7,115 bases of DNA from CAYJDR01 sp964368965. GTDB lineage: Bacteria > Chrysiogenota > Deferribacteres > Deferribacterales > Mucispirillaceae. The translations under genes were made by a program, and so were the position numbers. Below the pieces are notes generated by a model. It saw only the letters and a list, made by a program, of their open reading frames with translations. It made no database searches and was not told where the DNA came from. Of the stretch, positions 1 through 6,466 are shown in pieces. The DNA lies in assembly GCA_964368965.1 (NCBI GenBank), contig CAYJDR010000069.1:1-7115 (forward strand). The letters run 5' to 3'. Every line of letters starts with the position of its first letter. Within the stretch, counting starts at the first letter, position 1.

Positions 1-224
1 TTCTCTTTTCTTCTTCATGGTTTGAATTCTTTTCATTTTACGAAAGAGGTCATTGCTATTGGAGCCTTTTGGAAAAGGGAGGCTTACCCAAAGGGCGCGA
101 AGCGTTCCCGTTGACGAGTCTTCGAGGTTTATGGGAATAGAGAGCAAAGCGGTGTGGTGGAAAAGGTTTTTCCCTCCCCCACAAAGTATTTTTAACCTTC
201 AAAAAACACAATATAACATAATTT

Positions 225-986
225 ATGCAAATAACAGAAGCTATCTTAGACAATTTAGAAGTGGTTTTGGTAAAACCTCGTTTTCCTGAAAATATAGGTA
301 TGATTGCCAGAGCTTGTGCCAATATGGGAGCGGGGGGTATAACTCTTGTGGATCCGGAGATGTGGCATCCGGAAAAAGCGCGTCCGTTGGCCACGGCCAA
401 AGGGCAGTACATTTTAGAGAGCGTACGCATAGAGCAAGAATTGAGTGATGCGGTGGCTCCCTATACCTTGGTGGTGGGCACCACAGCGCGTACGGGGGGT
501 TGGCGTCGAGAGCTTTTGCATCCCACACAAGCTGCCAAAGAAATGGTGGCGGCTTTACTGGAAGGGGGGCGAGTGGCGCTTATGATGGGGCCTGAAGATC
601 GCGGCCTTAATAATGAAGAAATAGAGTGCTGTCAGCGTCTTGTGACCATACCCACGGCCCAAGCTACTTCTCTTAATGTGGCTCAAGCCACGCTACTTCT
701 TTTGTACGAGTGCTTCAAAGCTGTACACGAGCGTAAAGAAGAGTGTAAAAATGAAGTTTCACAAGGGGAAGCAAGTCCAGTGGATAAACGTGTTTCAGCG
801 GCTGATGAAGCACGCCTTTTGGAGAATTTAAAGGAAACCTTGGTGCAGATAGATTTTTTACAAAAGGACAATCCCGATTACTTTTTTATGCCATTGCGAC
901 GCTTGTTTGGCAGGGCTGGTTTGCGTCGCCACGAATACGATGCTCTCATGGGCATGTGTCGCCAAATAAAAAATAAATGTAAGTAA
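225..986 (+). CDS. trmJ: TrmJ-like SPOUT RNA 2'-O-methyltransferase
   Basis: This 253-residue protein is a SPOUT-class (TrmH/TrmJ) methyltransferase, which transfers a methyl group from S-adenosylmethionine to a ribose 2'-OH of RNA. In TrmJ the target is nucleotide 32 of the tRNA anticodon loop. The three family motifs are visible: PENIG followed by AR at residues 21-29, with the conserved Arg29; GPEDRGLNNEE at 122-132; and IPT plus SLNVAQA at 142-155. The last two form the knotted cofactor site. GTTAR at 85-89 is also typical. A C-terminal region of about 80 residues (roughly 173-253) matches the extra alpha-helical domain of TrmJ, and length is close to E. coli TrmJ (about 246). The start is fixed by an in-frame TAA at 219-221, six bases upstream, yet the 25 bases before ATG contain no G and so no Shine-Dalgarno. 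It is monocistronic and ends at a strong terminator. The family is certain; the exact RNA target (TrmJ or another LasT/YfiF-type enzyme) is inferred. Confidence 0.9.
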   Translation: MQITEAILDNLEVVLVKPRFPENIGMIARACANMGAGGITLVDPEMWHPEKARPLATAKGQYILESVRIEQELSDAVAPYTLVVGTTARTGGWRRELLHPTQAAKEMVAALLEGGRVALMMGPEDRGLNNEEIECCQRLVTIPTAQATSLNVAQATLLLLYECFKAVHERKEECKNEVSQGEASPVDKRVSAADEARLLENLKETLVQIDFLQKDNPDYFFMPLRRLFGRAGLRRHEYDALMGMCRQIKNKCK

Positions 987-1015
987 AGTTAAAGTTAAAC
1001 TTTAGCTTTAACTTT
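985..1015 (+). repeat. AT-rich hairpin overlapping the trmJ stop codon
   Basis: There is a perfect 10-bp inverted repeat: AAAGTTAAAG (985-994) pairs with CTTTAACTTT (1006-1015) around an 11-base loop. It begins inside the TAA stop of the methyltransferase gene and sits two bases ahead of the main terminator. It is built from repeated TTTAA-like hexamers and is not followed by a long U-tract. It may stabilise the 3' end or assist termination; that role is inferred. Confidence 0.55.
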
Positions 1016-1017
1016 GT

Positions 1018-1054
1018 AGAGCTCTACAGAGAATGCCTCTGTAGGGCTCTTTTT
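1018..1054 (+). terminator. Rho-independent terminator of trmJ
   Basis: A 14-bp stem is formed by AGAGCTCTACAGAG (1018-1031) and CTCTGTAGGGCTCT (1037-1050), with a single G-U wobble and the loop AATGC. It runs directly into a T-tract at 1050-1054. This is a textbook intrinsic terminator on the plus strand, 32 bases after the methyltransferase stop codon. Confidence 0.9.
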
Positions 1055-1169
1055 GCTCGTGATGCGTTCGGATGTGTCTTGCTCTCTAAAGAGAGCTGAG
1101 ATGTGATGTTTTGAGCTAAAAAACGGCCTATGTTTTTTTTATGGAGAAGGTTTTAAGTTGTGTTCTTCT

Positions 1170-1217
1170 AAAAAAACGCCAAACTTAAAGTTGAACTTAA
1201 ACTTTAAGTTTGGCGTT
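1170..1217 (-). terminator. Rho-independent terminator of the rfbD-DUF3179 unit
   Basis: A perfect 16-bp inverted repeat, AACGCCAAACTTAAAG (1175-1190) with CTTTAAGTTTGGCGTT (1202-1217), surrounds an 11-base loop. On the minus strand the stem runs into seven consecutive U residues (A1170-A1176 on the plus strand). It therefore reads as the terminator for the minus-strand gene that stops at 1269. The plus-strand side lacks a T-tract, so its action should be mainly one-directional. Confidence 0.88.
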
Positions 1218-1268
1218 GCGTATAATTTCATTGTGAAGCACGATGGTGCTGATGCGTGTTGTACGAGC

Positions 1269-2420
1269 TTAATCTGCCAAGGTGTCCGTGTGTAGCATAT
1301 CCTTGGGAACTTCTCCTGGACCTGGAATAAGAAAGGTTTCTGGATTTAGGTTGTACCAGTTAAACCACATGCTGTAGATACCATAGTACTGTTGCATGGA
1401 CGCACCCTTCATATTGCCTTCTAGGGATTGCCCTGTGCTTACATTCCATTCTGATTGGCTGGATATGTCCAAAAGCTTTCCGTAACGCATGACAAAGAGG
1501 GAGGGCTTATTCCACACTTGTCTATTAAAGATACGCACTACATCTAATTTTTTATCGTGCACAGCGAGAAGAGGGAGCTCTCCCAAGAAGAAATTTACTG
1601 CACCTTCTTTTTTTACATAGGCCACATCCACTGCCAAACGAAAATCATTGAATTCTAAACCAATGACTTGATTCTTATATGGTAGTCGTAGGTCAGTATA
1701 AGATACTGGATAAGCCAATGTGTCGCTGTCATAATACGTACCCGGTTTTAAATAATTCCCGTAAGGGTCGCGGCCATAAGCTTTGCGACTTCTTGGGGGA
1801 GTTGAAAGGACGGGCACGTCTTTATAAAAACGCTTTGCTGCTTCCCATGTGGTCCAAAAGACAGGTATTTTTGCAAGTCCTCGGCCCATGAGGGGGCCTT
1901 CAAAAGCCATACCTAGGCCTTGCAGCCAAAGGCTACCGGTGTTTCTATCCATAAGGACAGTGTTGCCTTCGTAGAGCGCTCCGTGGGCGTCAAAAAAAAG
2001 GTCCATGCCATCAAGGTTACTGCTATAGGCAGCAAGGGTGCCCGTGATGGGGCAGTAGGTAACCGCGTAAGCATTTTTCCCCATGAGCTCATTGGAAACC
2101 TGATGCCAAACCATGATGCGTTGCGGATAGATGCGTACGCCCTCTGGAAAGGCTACCACAAAAACAGGTTCATTTTTGTGCAGGCTTAGGTCTGCATCCA
2201 TCATACGCCCGAAGGGCGGTCGAAAAAAGGAACCGATTTGACCATACTGGACAACGGTGTTTGTTAACTTGTTGGAAATGGCACTTAAGGCTTCAATGCT
2301 TTTGGGGATAGCCCATGAAAATGAGGGTAAAGCAAGTAAAAAGCTCAGTATAAAGCCCACAAGCAGGCTAGCTATAAAACCTTTAAAAAATATGGGAAGA
2401 GACTTTTTTTTTGTTGACAT
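1269..2420 (-). CDS. Exported DUF3179 domain protein
   Basis: This is a 383-residue protein of the DUF3179 family, whose biochemical role is not known to me. Family hallmarks are YPQRIMVWHQVSNE (98-111), TYCPITGT (121-128, with the conserved Cys123), MDRNTGSLW (157-165), the Trp-rich WTTWEAAKRFY (189-199) followed by VPVLS, and YGRDPYGNY (215-223). The N-terminus is a signal peptide or membrane anchor: Lys-rich start, hydrophobic residues 14-34, then a possible SWA cleavage site near 35-37. The protein should therefore act outside the cytoplasm. Three starts are possible. TTG at 2441 and ATG at 2426 add 7 or 2 residues, but the AAGGGA Shine-Dalgarno lies only 3 bases from 2426 and about 9 from 2420, so I chose the ATG at 2420. 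The gene begins 27 bases after the rfbD stop with no terminator or obvious promoter between, so it is probably co-transcribed with rfbD. A link to cell-surface function is plausible but inferred. Confidence 0.85.
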   Translation of the reverse strand: MSTKKKSLPIFFKGFIASLLVGFILSFLLALPSFSWAIPKSIEALSAISNKLTNTVVQYGQIGSFFRPPFGRMMDADLSLHKNEPVFVVAFPEGVRIYPQRIMVWHQVSNELMGKNAYAVTYCPITGTLAAYSSNLDGMDLFFDAHGALYEGNTVLMDRNTGSLWLQGLGMAFEGPLMGRGLAKIPVFWTTWEAAKRFYKDVPVLSTPPRSRKAYGRDPYGNYLKPGTYYDSDTLAYPVSYTDLRLPYKNQVIGLEFNDFRLAVDVAYVKKEGAVNFFLGELPLLAVHDKKLDVVRIFNRQVWNKPSLFVMRYGKLLDISSQSEWNVSTGQSLEGNMKGASMQQYYGIYSMWFNWYNLNPETFLIPGPGEVPKDMLHTDTLAD

Positions 2421-2447
2421 ATGCATACGTCCCTTTTGCAAGAGTTG

Positions 2448-3326
2448 TTAAGCGCCAATAAGATCTCTATTGAGTTGATCACTAAAAATGTATTCACGCA
2501 AAGCTTGTGGCCAAGCGCGCGGTGTGATTTCTAAGGCTGTGGAAAGCTTTTCATTATTGAGCACTGAAAAGGCAGGGCGTTTGGCCCTTTGTGGCCATTG
2601 ATCTGAAGTAATGGGTTCCACATGACATTCAATGTCTGCTATGGAGAGGGCCTCGCAGGTCAAATCATACCAAGATGCCCGACCACTATTAACGGCATGA
2701 TAGACGCCAGTAAGTTTTTTCTCCGCGGCAAGCATACTCCAATGGGCCAAATCCATGGAATAGGTAGGGGAGCCTATTTGGTCGTGAACAATACTTAATT
2801 TTCCGTATTCACAGTGTTTTTTTATGATGGCGGAAACAAAATTTTGTTTGCCTGGCCCAAAAAGCCATGCTGTTCGTAAGATGCAAGAATGGTCCGGTGC
2901 CAATGCGCGAACGGCTTCTTCACCAGCGAGTTTACTGCGTCCATACACAGAACAAGGGACTGTGGAATCACTTTCTGTATAATTTTTGTCGCAGTCACCT
3001 GAAAAAACGAAATCCGTACTATAGTGAATCAAGTGAATATCAAAGTTTTTAGCAATTTGTGCAAGTCCAGCCGGTAGGGCTCGATTGATAACAAAAGCTT
3101 GGCTTTCGTTATCTTCTGCATCGTCCACTTGAGTCCAAGCCACGGTGTTAAAAATATGCGTGGGTTTGAACTTTTTAATACAGTTTTCTATAAAAGAAAC
3201 GCTAAGCAAGTCGCCATCGTTGCGACCAATAGGCATGGTATACCATTGGTGAGCTGCGAGAATGCGGCAAAGGGCTTGCCCAACAAGACCCGTACGTCCG
3301 CCAAAAATGAGAGCGCGCTTTTCCAT
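2448..3326 (-). CDS. rfbD: dTDP-4-dehydrorhamnose reductase
   Basis: RmlD/RfbD reduces dTDP-4-dehydro-L-rhamnose to dTDP-L-rhamnose with NAD(P)H. This is the last step in making the rhamnose donor for lipopolysaccharide or other surface glycans, and it occurs in the cytoplasm. The 292 residues match the usual length (about 290-300). Visible are the N-terminal Rossmann loop GGRTGLVG (9-16), AWTQVDDAE (63-71), STDFVFSG (103-110), the catalytic Tyr128/Lys132 in YGRSK, RTAWLFG (151-157), DQIGSPTY (182-189) and the C-terminal RPAFSVL (250-256). The start at 3326 is supported by GGAGG five bases upstream; a TTG at 3338 would add four residues but overlaps that Shine-Dalgarno. A strong promoter lies just upstream and the DUF3179 gene follows. 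None of rfbA, rfbB or rfbC lies in this window. A different extended-SDR sugar-nucleotide reductase is possible but less likely. Confidence 0.9.
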   Translation of the reverse strand: MEKRALIFGGRTGLVGQALCRILAAHQWYTMPIGRNDGDLLSVSFIENCIKKFKPTHIFNTVAWTQVDDAEDNESQAFVINRALPAGLAQIAKNFDIHLIHYSTDFVFSGDCDKNYTESDSTVPCSVYGRSKLAGEEAVRALAPDHSCILRTAWLFGPGKQNFVSAIIKKHCEYGKLSIVHDQIGSPTYSMDLAHWSMLAAEKKLTGVYHAVNSGRASWYDLTCEALSIADIECHVEPITSDQWPQRAKRPAFSVLNNEKLSTALEITPRAWPQALREYIFSDQLNRDLIGA

Positions 3327-3349
3327 TTCGTCCTCCAAAATATATGAAC

Positions 3350-3378
3350 ACTATATAGAGGCATGAAAGGAGGGTCAA
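3350..3378 (-). promoter_or_regulatory. Sigma70 promoter of rfbD-DUF3179
   Basis: On the minus strand, TTGACC (3378-3373) is followed after exactly 17 bases by TATAGT (3355-3350), each one mismatch or fewer per half-site from the optimum. Transcription would start near 3343, giving a leader of about 17 bases that contains the GGAGG at 3336-3332. Position, spacing and sequence all fit; it has not been tested experimentally. Confidence 0.75.
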
Positions 3379-3514
3379 CACTTATCTACTAAATAACTTT
3401 GTTATGTTTTGGTACATATTTGAAAACACACTTTATTTGCATTTTTGGGTAATCTTTTTGTTTATGTCATTTAGGCATCTTGCAAAAAAAATAGGGTAGG
3501 AGTATCTTCTTGGA

Positions 3515-4321
3515 ATGAAAGTAGGAATTCTCTTGGTGGCATATGGCTCTAGTAATACTCATGCAGAACACACCTTACGCGCCTTCGATAAAATCGTATG
3601 TGAGCGATTCCCTCGTATTCCGGTACGTTGGGCCTTTACTTCTGTGCTTGTGCGAGAAAGGTTGGCCAAAGCTAGAGTAAAACGAGATTCTGTGCGCAAG
3701 GCATTAGAAAAAATGCGTTTTGAAAGATATACGCATGTGGCGGTACAACCTTTACAAACCATTCCCGGGTCAGAACATGAAGCCATTGTGGATGATGCAC
3801 GCGATCTTATGCACACCCATAAAGATTTTCATATATATGTGGGTGCTCCATTGCTGCAAAGCGAAGCTGATGTGCAAAGAGCTGCTCGTGCGGTCGTGCA
3901 GCATATTCCGCTAGAAAGATCAGCCGATGAATCTGTTGTACTTATGGGGCATGGTGCAAAGCATGTTGCCGTACAAAGGTATGCCGATTTAGCTGAAGCT
4001 GTGCACGCTTTGGATACGCATGTGCATGTGGGCACCATGAATGGTGCCGTTGTGCTGGAAGATATTATTCCACATTTGACAGGAAGCCCTAAGGTTTGGT
4101 TAATGCCTCTTCTTTCTGTCATAGGTTTGCATGCGCTTAAAGATATGGCAGGCAAGCAAAAATCCTCGTGGCGAAGGCACATAGAAGCGGCGGGTCTTAT
4201 CTGTGAACCTGTGCTACATGGTTTGGCTGAATATGAAGCTTTTATGGAAATATGGCTGTCTCATCTCCAAGAAATAATGAATAAACTACCTTCCTGCGAG
4301 GAAAATCCATGCAACGACTAA
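3515..4321 (+). CDS. cbiK: CbiK-like sirohydrochlorin cobaltochelatase, divergent active site
   Basis: This is a 268-residue class II chelatase of the CbiK family, which inserts Co2+ into sirohydrochlorin in the anaerobic B12 pathway; relatives in sulfate reducers can also handle iron. The N-terminus LLVAYGSSN (6-14) matches the family's AFGTS strand, and VQPLQTIPGSEHE (77-89) is characteristic. Both metal-ligand histidines are present: His146 in MGHG and His206 in GLHALKDMAG. However, the family's VGTVEG segment, which carries an acidic ligand, reads VGTMNG (172-177), with Asn176 in place of Glu. GDHA is also altered to GLHA. No signal peptide is seen, so it is probably cytoplasmic. AGGAG lies 12 bases before ATG, a long spacing, but no in-frame alternative start exists. 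A weak promoter candidate is TTGGTA (3409-3414), 17 bases, TTTATT (3432-3437). The next gene overlaps its 3' end by 13 bases. Family assignment is firm; activity and metal are uncertain. Confidence 0.82.
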   Translation: MKVGILLVAYGSSNTHAEHTLRAFDKIVCERFPRIPVRWAFTSVLVRERLAKARVKRDSVRKALEKMRFERYTHVAVQPLQTIPGSEHEAIVDDARDLMHTHKDFHIYVGAPLLQSEADVQRAARAVVQHIPLERSADESVVLMGHGAKHVAVQRYADLAEAVHALDTHVHVGTMNGAVVLEDIIPHLTGSPKVWLMPLLSVIGLHALKDMAGKQKSSWRRHIEAAGLICEPVLHGLAEYEAFMEIWLSHLQEIMNKLPSCEENPCND

Positions 4322-5082
4322 TCATACTAATGCTTTGTGTTTTTGGTGCCATCTCTCATGCTCATGCAGGTGAGGCGCATATTTTTAATCCGTATATTTC
4401 GGAAAAGCTTCCTTCCGGCCAACTGCAAGGTGAGAATGCTAAAATGGCACGATCCTTGGGTGGAAAATCATCTAATTTACAATCTGAAATACATTATAGG
4501 AAATTTTGGCGTCAAGAAGCGTATCCGGTGGTTTTTGGAAACCCTCAAGCTCCACATGAAGTTTTAGTTTTTCTTGATTACTCTGTTCCGCAAAGTCAAA
4601 ATTTGTGGGCGCATGTGGTACAAGCCAGTCAACGTATGAATGCTCAGCATGTGAAGATTGCTGTTTTTGCTAAAAACACCGAACCTTATGGTACCGAGCT
4701 CATGGGTGGTGGTATTTGGTTTGCTTATTCGCACCCTTCCTTAGCTTTAGATTATTATACATACACATTACAAGCTTGGAATACGGCGAAGCAACGATTA
4801 CAAACCCAAGGGATACGTCGTGCCTTTGTGAATGAGTATGATGCCACAGTTGGAGCAGAATTGCCCATCTTATATGCGTATTTAGAAAGGGCGCAGCATG
4901 TGGTGCCTGCTCAGCAACACTTTGATATTGTAAAATATGCCTTTGATGCTGGTAATATTAATATGTTCCAAGCAACCTTGGCGGCGCAAGAGTATGATGT
5001 GTCTTCTTTTCCCGCCGTGGTGGTAAATGGTCAGCGGTTATCCAGTGTGAATACCCAGACCATTTTAGATGCCTTACGGTAA
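4309..5082 (+). CDS. Exported DsbA/thioredoxin-fold protein lacking CxxC
   Basis: A 257-residue protein with a clear signal peptide (hydrophobic residues 4-16, AHA cleavage site at 18-20), so the mature form is periplasmic. The segment GNPQAP (77-82) followed by VLVFLDYS and VPQS (93-96) aligns with the DsbA/DsbG-type GNPNAP...FSDFxCPxC active-site strand. VSSFPAVVVNG (231-241) matches the cis-proline loop (Pro235) before the last strands. Both active-site cysteines are replaced, by Val93 and Ser96. The only cysteine in the whole protein, Cys10, lies in the signal peptide, so no thiol-disulfide chemistry is possible. Residues 21-70 form an N-terminal extension ahead of the fold. The ATG lies inside the cbiK 3' end, with GAGG about 7 bases upstream inside cbiK, so translation is probably coupled. 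The fold is inferred from motifs only. It may be a chaperone, binding protein or structural partner; I do not know its function. Confidence 0.7.
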   Translation: MQRLIILMLCVFGAISHAHAGEAHIFNPYISEKLPSGQLQGENAKMARSLGGKSSNLQSEIHYRKFWRQEAYPVVFGNPQAPHEVLVFLDYSVPQSQNLWAHVVQASQRMNAQHVKIAVFAKNTEPYGTELMGGGIWFAYSHPSLALDYYTYTLQAWNTAKQRLQTQGIRRAFVNEYDATVGAELPILYAYLERAQHVVPAQQHFDIVKYAFDAGNINMFQATLAAQEYDVSSFPAVVVNGQRLSSVNTQTILDALR

Positions 5083-5099
5083 AGCTTCATTTGGTTTAT

Positions 5100-5138
5100 T
5101 AAAAAGGGAACGCAGTGAAAATCTACGTTCCCTTTTTA
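5100..5138. terminator. Bidirectional terminator between the DsbA-like gene and proC
   Basis: The arms AAAAAGGGAACG (5101-5112) and CGTTCCCTTTTT (5126-5137) are perfectly complementary over 12 bp and extend by the T5100-A5138 pair, with a 13-base loop. A-rich and T-rich ends flank the GC core, so a U-tract follows the hairpin on either strand. It sits 18 bases after the plus-strand stop and about 25 bases after the proC stop on the minus strand, so it can serve both converging units. Confidence 0.88.
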
Positions 5139-5162
5139 TATACTAGTATGACTTGAAGTTTT

Positions 5163-5972
5163 TTATTGCTTTTCCATCTCTTCACTGCGCTTTGCAGCGG
5201 CAAGAACAGCGTCAACAATATGCCCGCTTACGGCGGTGCGCTCCATATGATTGATACCTGCGATGGTTAACCCTGCGGGTGAGCATACATTGTCTCTTAA
5301 GGTGAGTAGACCTTTAGCAGAAGATTTTGCCATACGCACAGAGCCTTCCATGAGTTGTTCCACCATTTGGCGAGACTCATCGCGCGAGAATCCTAATGTC
5401 ACCCCTGACTGTACGAGGGCATTCATAAGGTGAAATGCGTAAGCCGGCCCAGCACCAATGAAAGCACTAAAAGCTGCAAACTTCTCTTCGCCAAGCTCTA
5501 GGCACATGCCAATGCTCTTGAAAAGGGAAAGGATATTGCTCTTGTCTTCGTCTTTCAACTGAGGATCTTCAAAGCAAAAAGCAAAAATTCCTGCGCCCAC
5601 CAAGGCAGGCGTGTTGGGCATGCAACGAACTACAGAGCATTTGTGCTGCACTCCTTCTTGTAAAGCGCGAAGGCTCACACCAGCTGCCACTGAGATAATC
5701 ACTTTATCTGGAGTGAGCAGGGGAGTCATCAATGGAAGAATCTTTTCCACTTGATGAGGCTTGACTGCCAATATAATGGTATTAGAAGAAATGACCACAT
5801 GTTCTAAATCTTTGGCAGCATCTATGCCAGCTCCTTGCAATGGAGCAAGGCTCTCAGCTCTAGGGTCATATCCTAAGAGCTTCAAAGATTTGTTTTTGCT
5901 AAAACCCAATAAAATAGCTGCACCCATATTGCCGCATCCTATGCAGCCTATGGACAAAGAGTCTTGGTTCAT
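5163..5972 (-). CDS. proC: Pyrroline-5-carboxylate reductase
   Basis: ProC catalyses the last step of proline synthesis, the NAD(P)H-dependent reduction of 1-pyrroline-5-carboxylate to L-proline, in the cytoplasm. The 269 residues are the normal family length. The Rossmann loop is IGCIGCGNMG (8-17). It is followed by LAVKP (68-72), RCMPNTP (116-122), the dimerisation-domain motif GAGPAY (173-178), and the C-terminal signature LRDNVCSPAGLTIAGI (225-240). That signature departs slightly from the usual SPGGTT pattern (Ala233, Leu235). The ATG overlaps the TGA of ndk as ATGA, and GGAG about 11 bases upstream lies inside ndk, so translation is probably coupled and both genes share one transcript. 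No separate promoter is evident. The shared bidirectional terminator lies just downstream. Confidence 0.96.
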   Translation of the reverse strand: MNQDSLSIGCIGCGNMGAAILLGFSKNKSLKLLGYDPRAESLAPLQGAGIDAAKDLEHVVISSNTIILAVKPHQVEKILPLMTPLLTPDKVIISVAAGVSLRALQEGVQHKCSVVRCMPNTPALVGAGIFAFCFEDPQLKDEDKSNILSLFKSIGMCLELGEEKFAAFSAFIGAGPAYAFHLMNALVQSGVTLGFSRDESRQMVEQLMEGSVRMAKSSAKGLLTLRDNVCSPAGLTIAGINHMERTAVSGHIVDAVLAAAKRSEEMEKQ

Positions 5973-6388
5973 ATTCTATATATCTCCAACGAATTAAAAA
6001 AGTAGGCAATTTCCACGGCTGCTGTTTCTTCAGCGTCAGAACCGTGAACGGAATTTTGCGTTTTGCTTATGGCAAAAAGTTTGCGCAATGTGCCTTCATC
6101 TGCATCTTCTGGGTTGGTCGCTCCCATGAGGTTGCGGTAACGCACAATAGCATCTTCTGCCTCCAATACAAGGCAAACTATGGGACCTGAGCACATGTAC
6201 TCCATCAGGCGTTCAAAAAAAGGTTTGCCCTTGTGCACTGCGTAGAATCCTTCTGCTTGTTCACGTGTTAAGTGTAACATTTTCATGGCAGTGATTTCAA
6301 GGCCTGCGTCTTGAATTTTAGCTATAATTTCGCCGGTGATGTGGCGCCTTACTGCGTCAGGCTTGATGATGGAAAAAGTGCGTTGCAT
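5969..6388 (-). CDS. ndk: Nucleoside diphosphate kinase
   Basis: Ndk moves the terminal phosphate from ATP to other (d)NDPs through a phosphohistidine intermediate, balancing nucleotide pools in the cytoplasm. At 139 residues it has standard bacterial length. The N-terminal TFSIIKPDAV (4-13) carries Lys9, and NPEDADEGTLR (92-102) is the family's nucleotide-binding loop. NSVHGSD (112-118) holds the catalytic His115, followed by the conserved ETAAVEIAYFF tail. The start ATG at 6388 has GAGG five bases upstream (6397-6394). Its stop overlaps the proC start in an ATGA arrangement, making ndk the first gene of a two-gene operon. A good -10 (TATAAT, 6466-6461 on the minus strand) lies about 75 bases upstream without a clear -35. 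Confidence 0.97.
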   Translation of the reverse strand: MQRTFSIIKPDAVRRHITGEIIAKIQDAGLEITAMKMLHLTREQAEGFYAVHKGKPFFERLMEYMCSGPIVCLVLEAEDAIVRYRNLMGATNPEDADEGTLRKLFAISKTQNSVHGSDAEETAAVEIAYFFNSLEIYRI

Positions 6389-6460
6389 GCATACCTCATA
6401 ATGTTAAGTGTGAATGAGAGCGAGCTAGAACCTAGTTTTATATGTATAAAGCAGTGTACC

Positions 6461-6466
6461 ATTATA
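6461..6466 (-). promoter_or_regulatory. Candidate -10 element for ndk-proC
   Basis: A perfect TATAAT reads on the minus strand at 6466-6461, about 73 bases upstream of the ndk start. The hexamer expected 17 bases further upstream (CCTCGG) does not resemble a -35, and there is no TGn extension. It is the best core-promoter match in the gap, but on its own it is weak evidence. Confidence 0.35.

Noticed and set aside
1..224. Open frames running in from the left edge (to about 114 and 138) and a short ORF at 53-289.
   Set aside because: The peptides show no recognisable family pattern, one overlaps the methyltransferase start out of frame, and the region is rich in small inverted repeats such as GGGCGC/GCG..CCC (93-109) and GGAAAA/TTTTCC (about 160-174). 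I see no gene here that can be supported.
1081..1138. Small inverted repeats GCTCTCT/AGAGAGC (1081-1096) and AAAAAAC/GTTTTTT (1118-1138) between the two convergent terminators, possibly a small RNA.
   Set aside because: Stems are short or all A-T, no promoter is seen for either strand, and the region lies downstream of a strong terminator.
3829..4182. Cysteine-rich 117-codon frame antisense to cbiK.
   Set aside because: Its Cys/Ser/Ala-rich content is a mirror of the GCA/GTG-rich codons of cbiK on the other strand; no start signal.
4309..4350. Cys10 of the DsbA-like protein as a lipoprotein attachment site.
   Set aside because: The residues before it (ILML) do not fit a lipobox, and a normal signal-peptidase I site (AHA) follows at residues 18-20.
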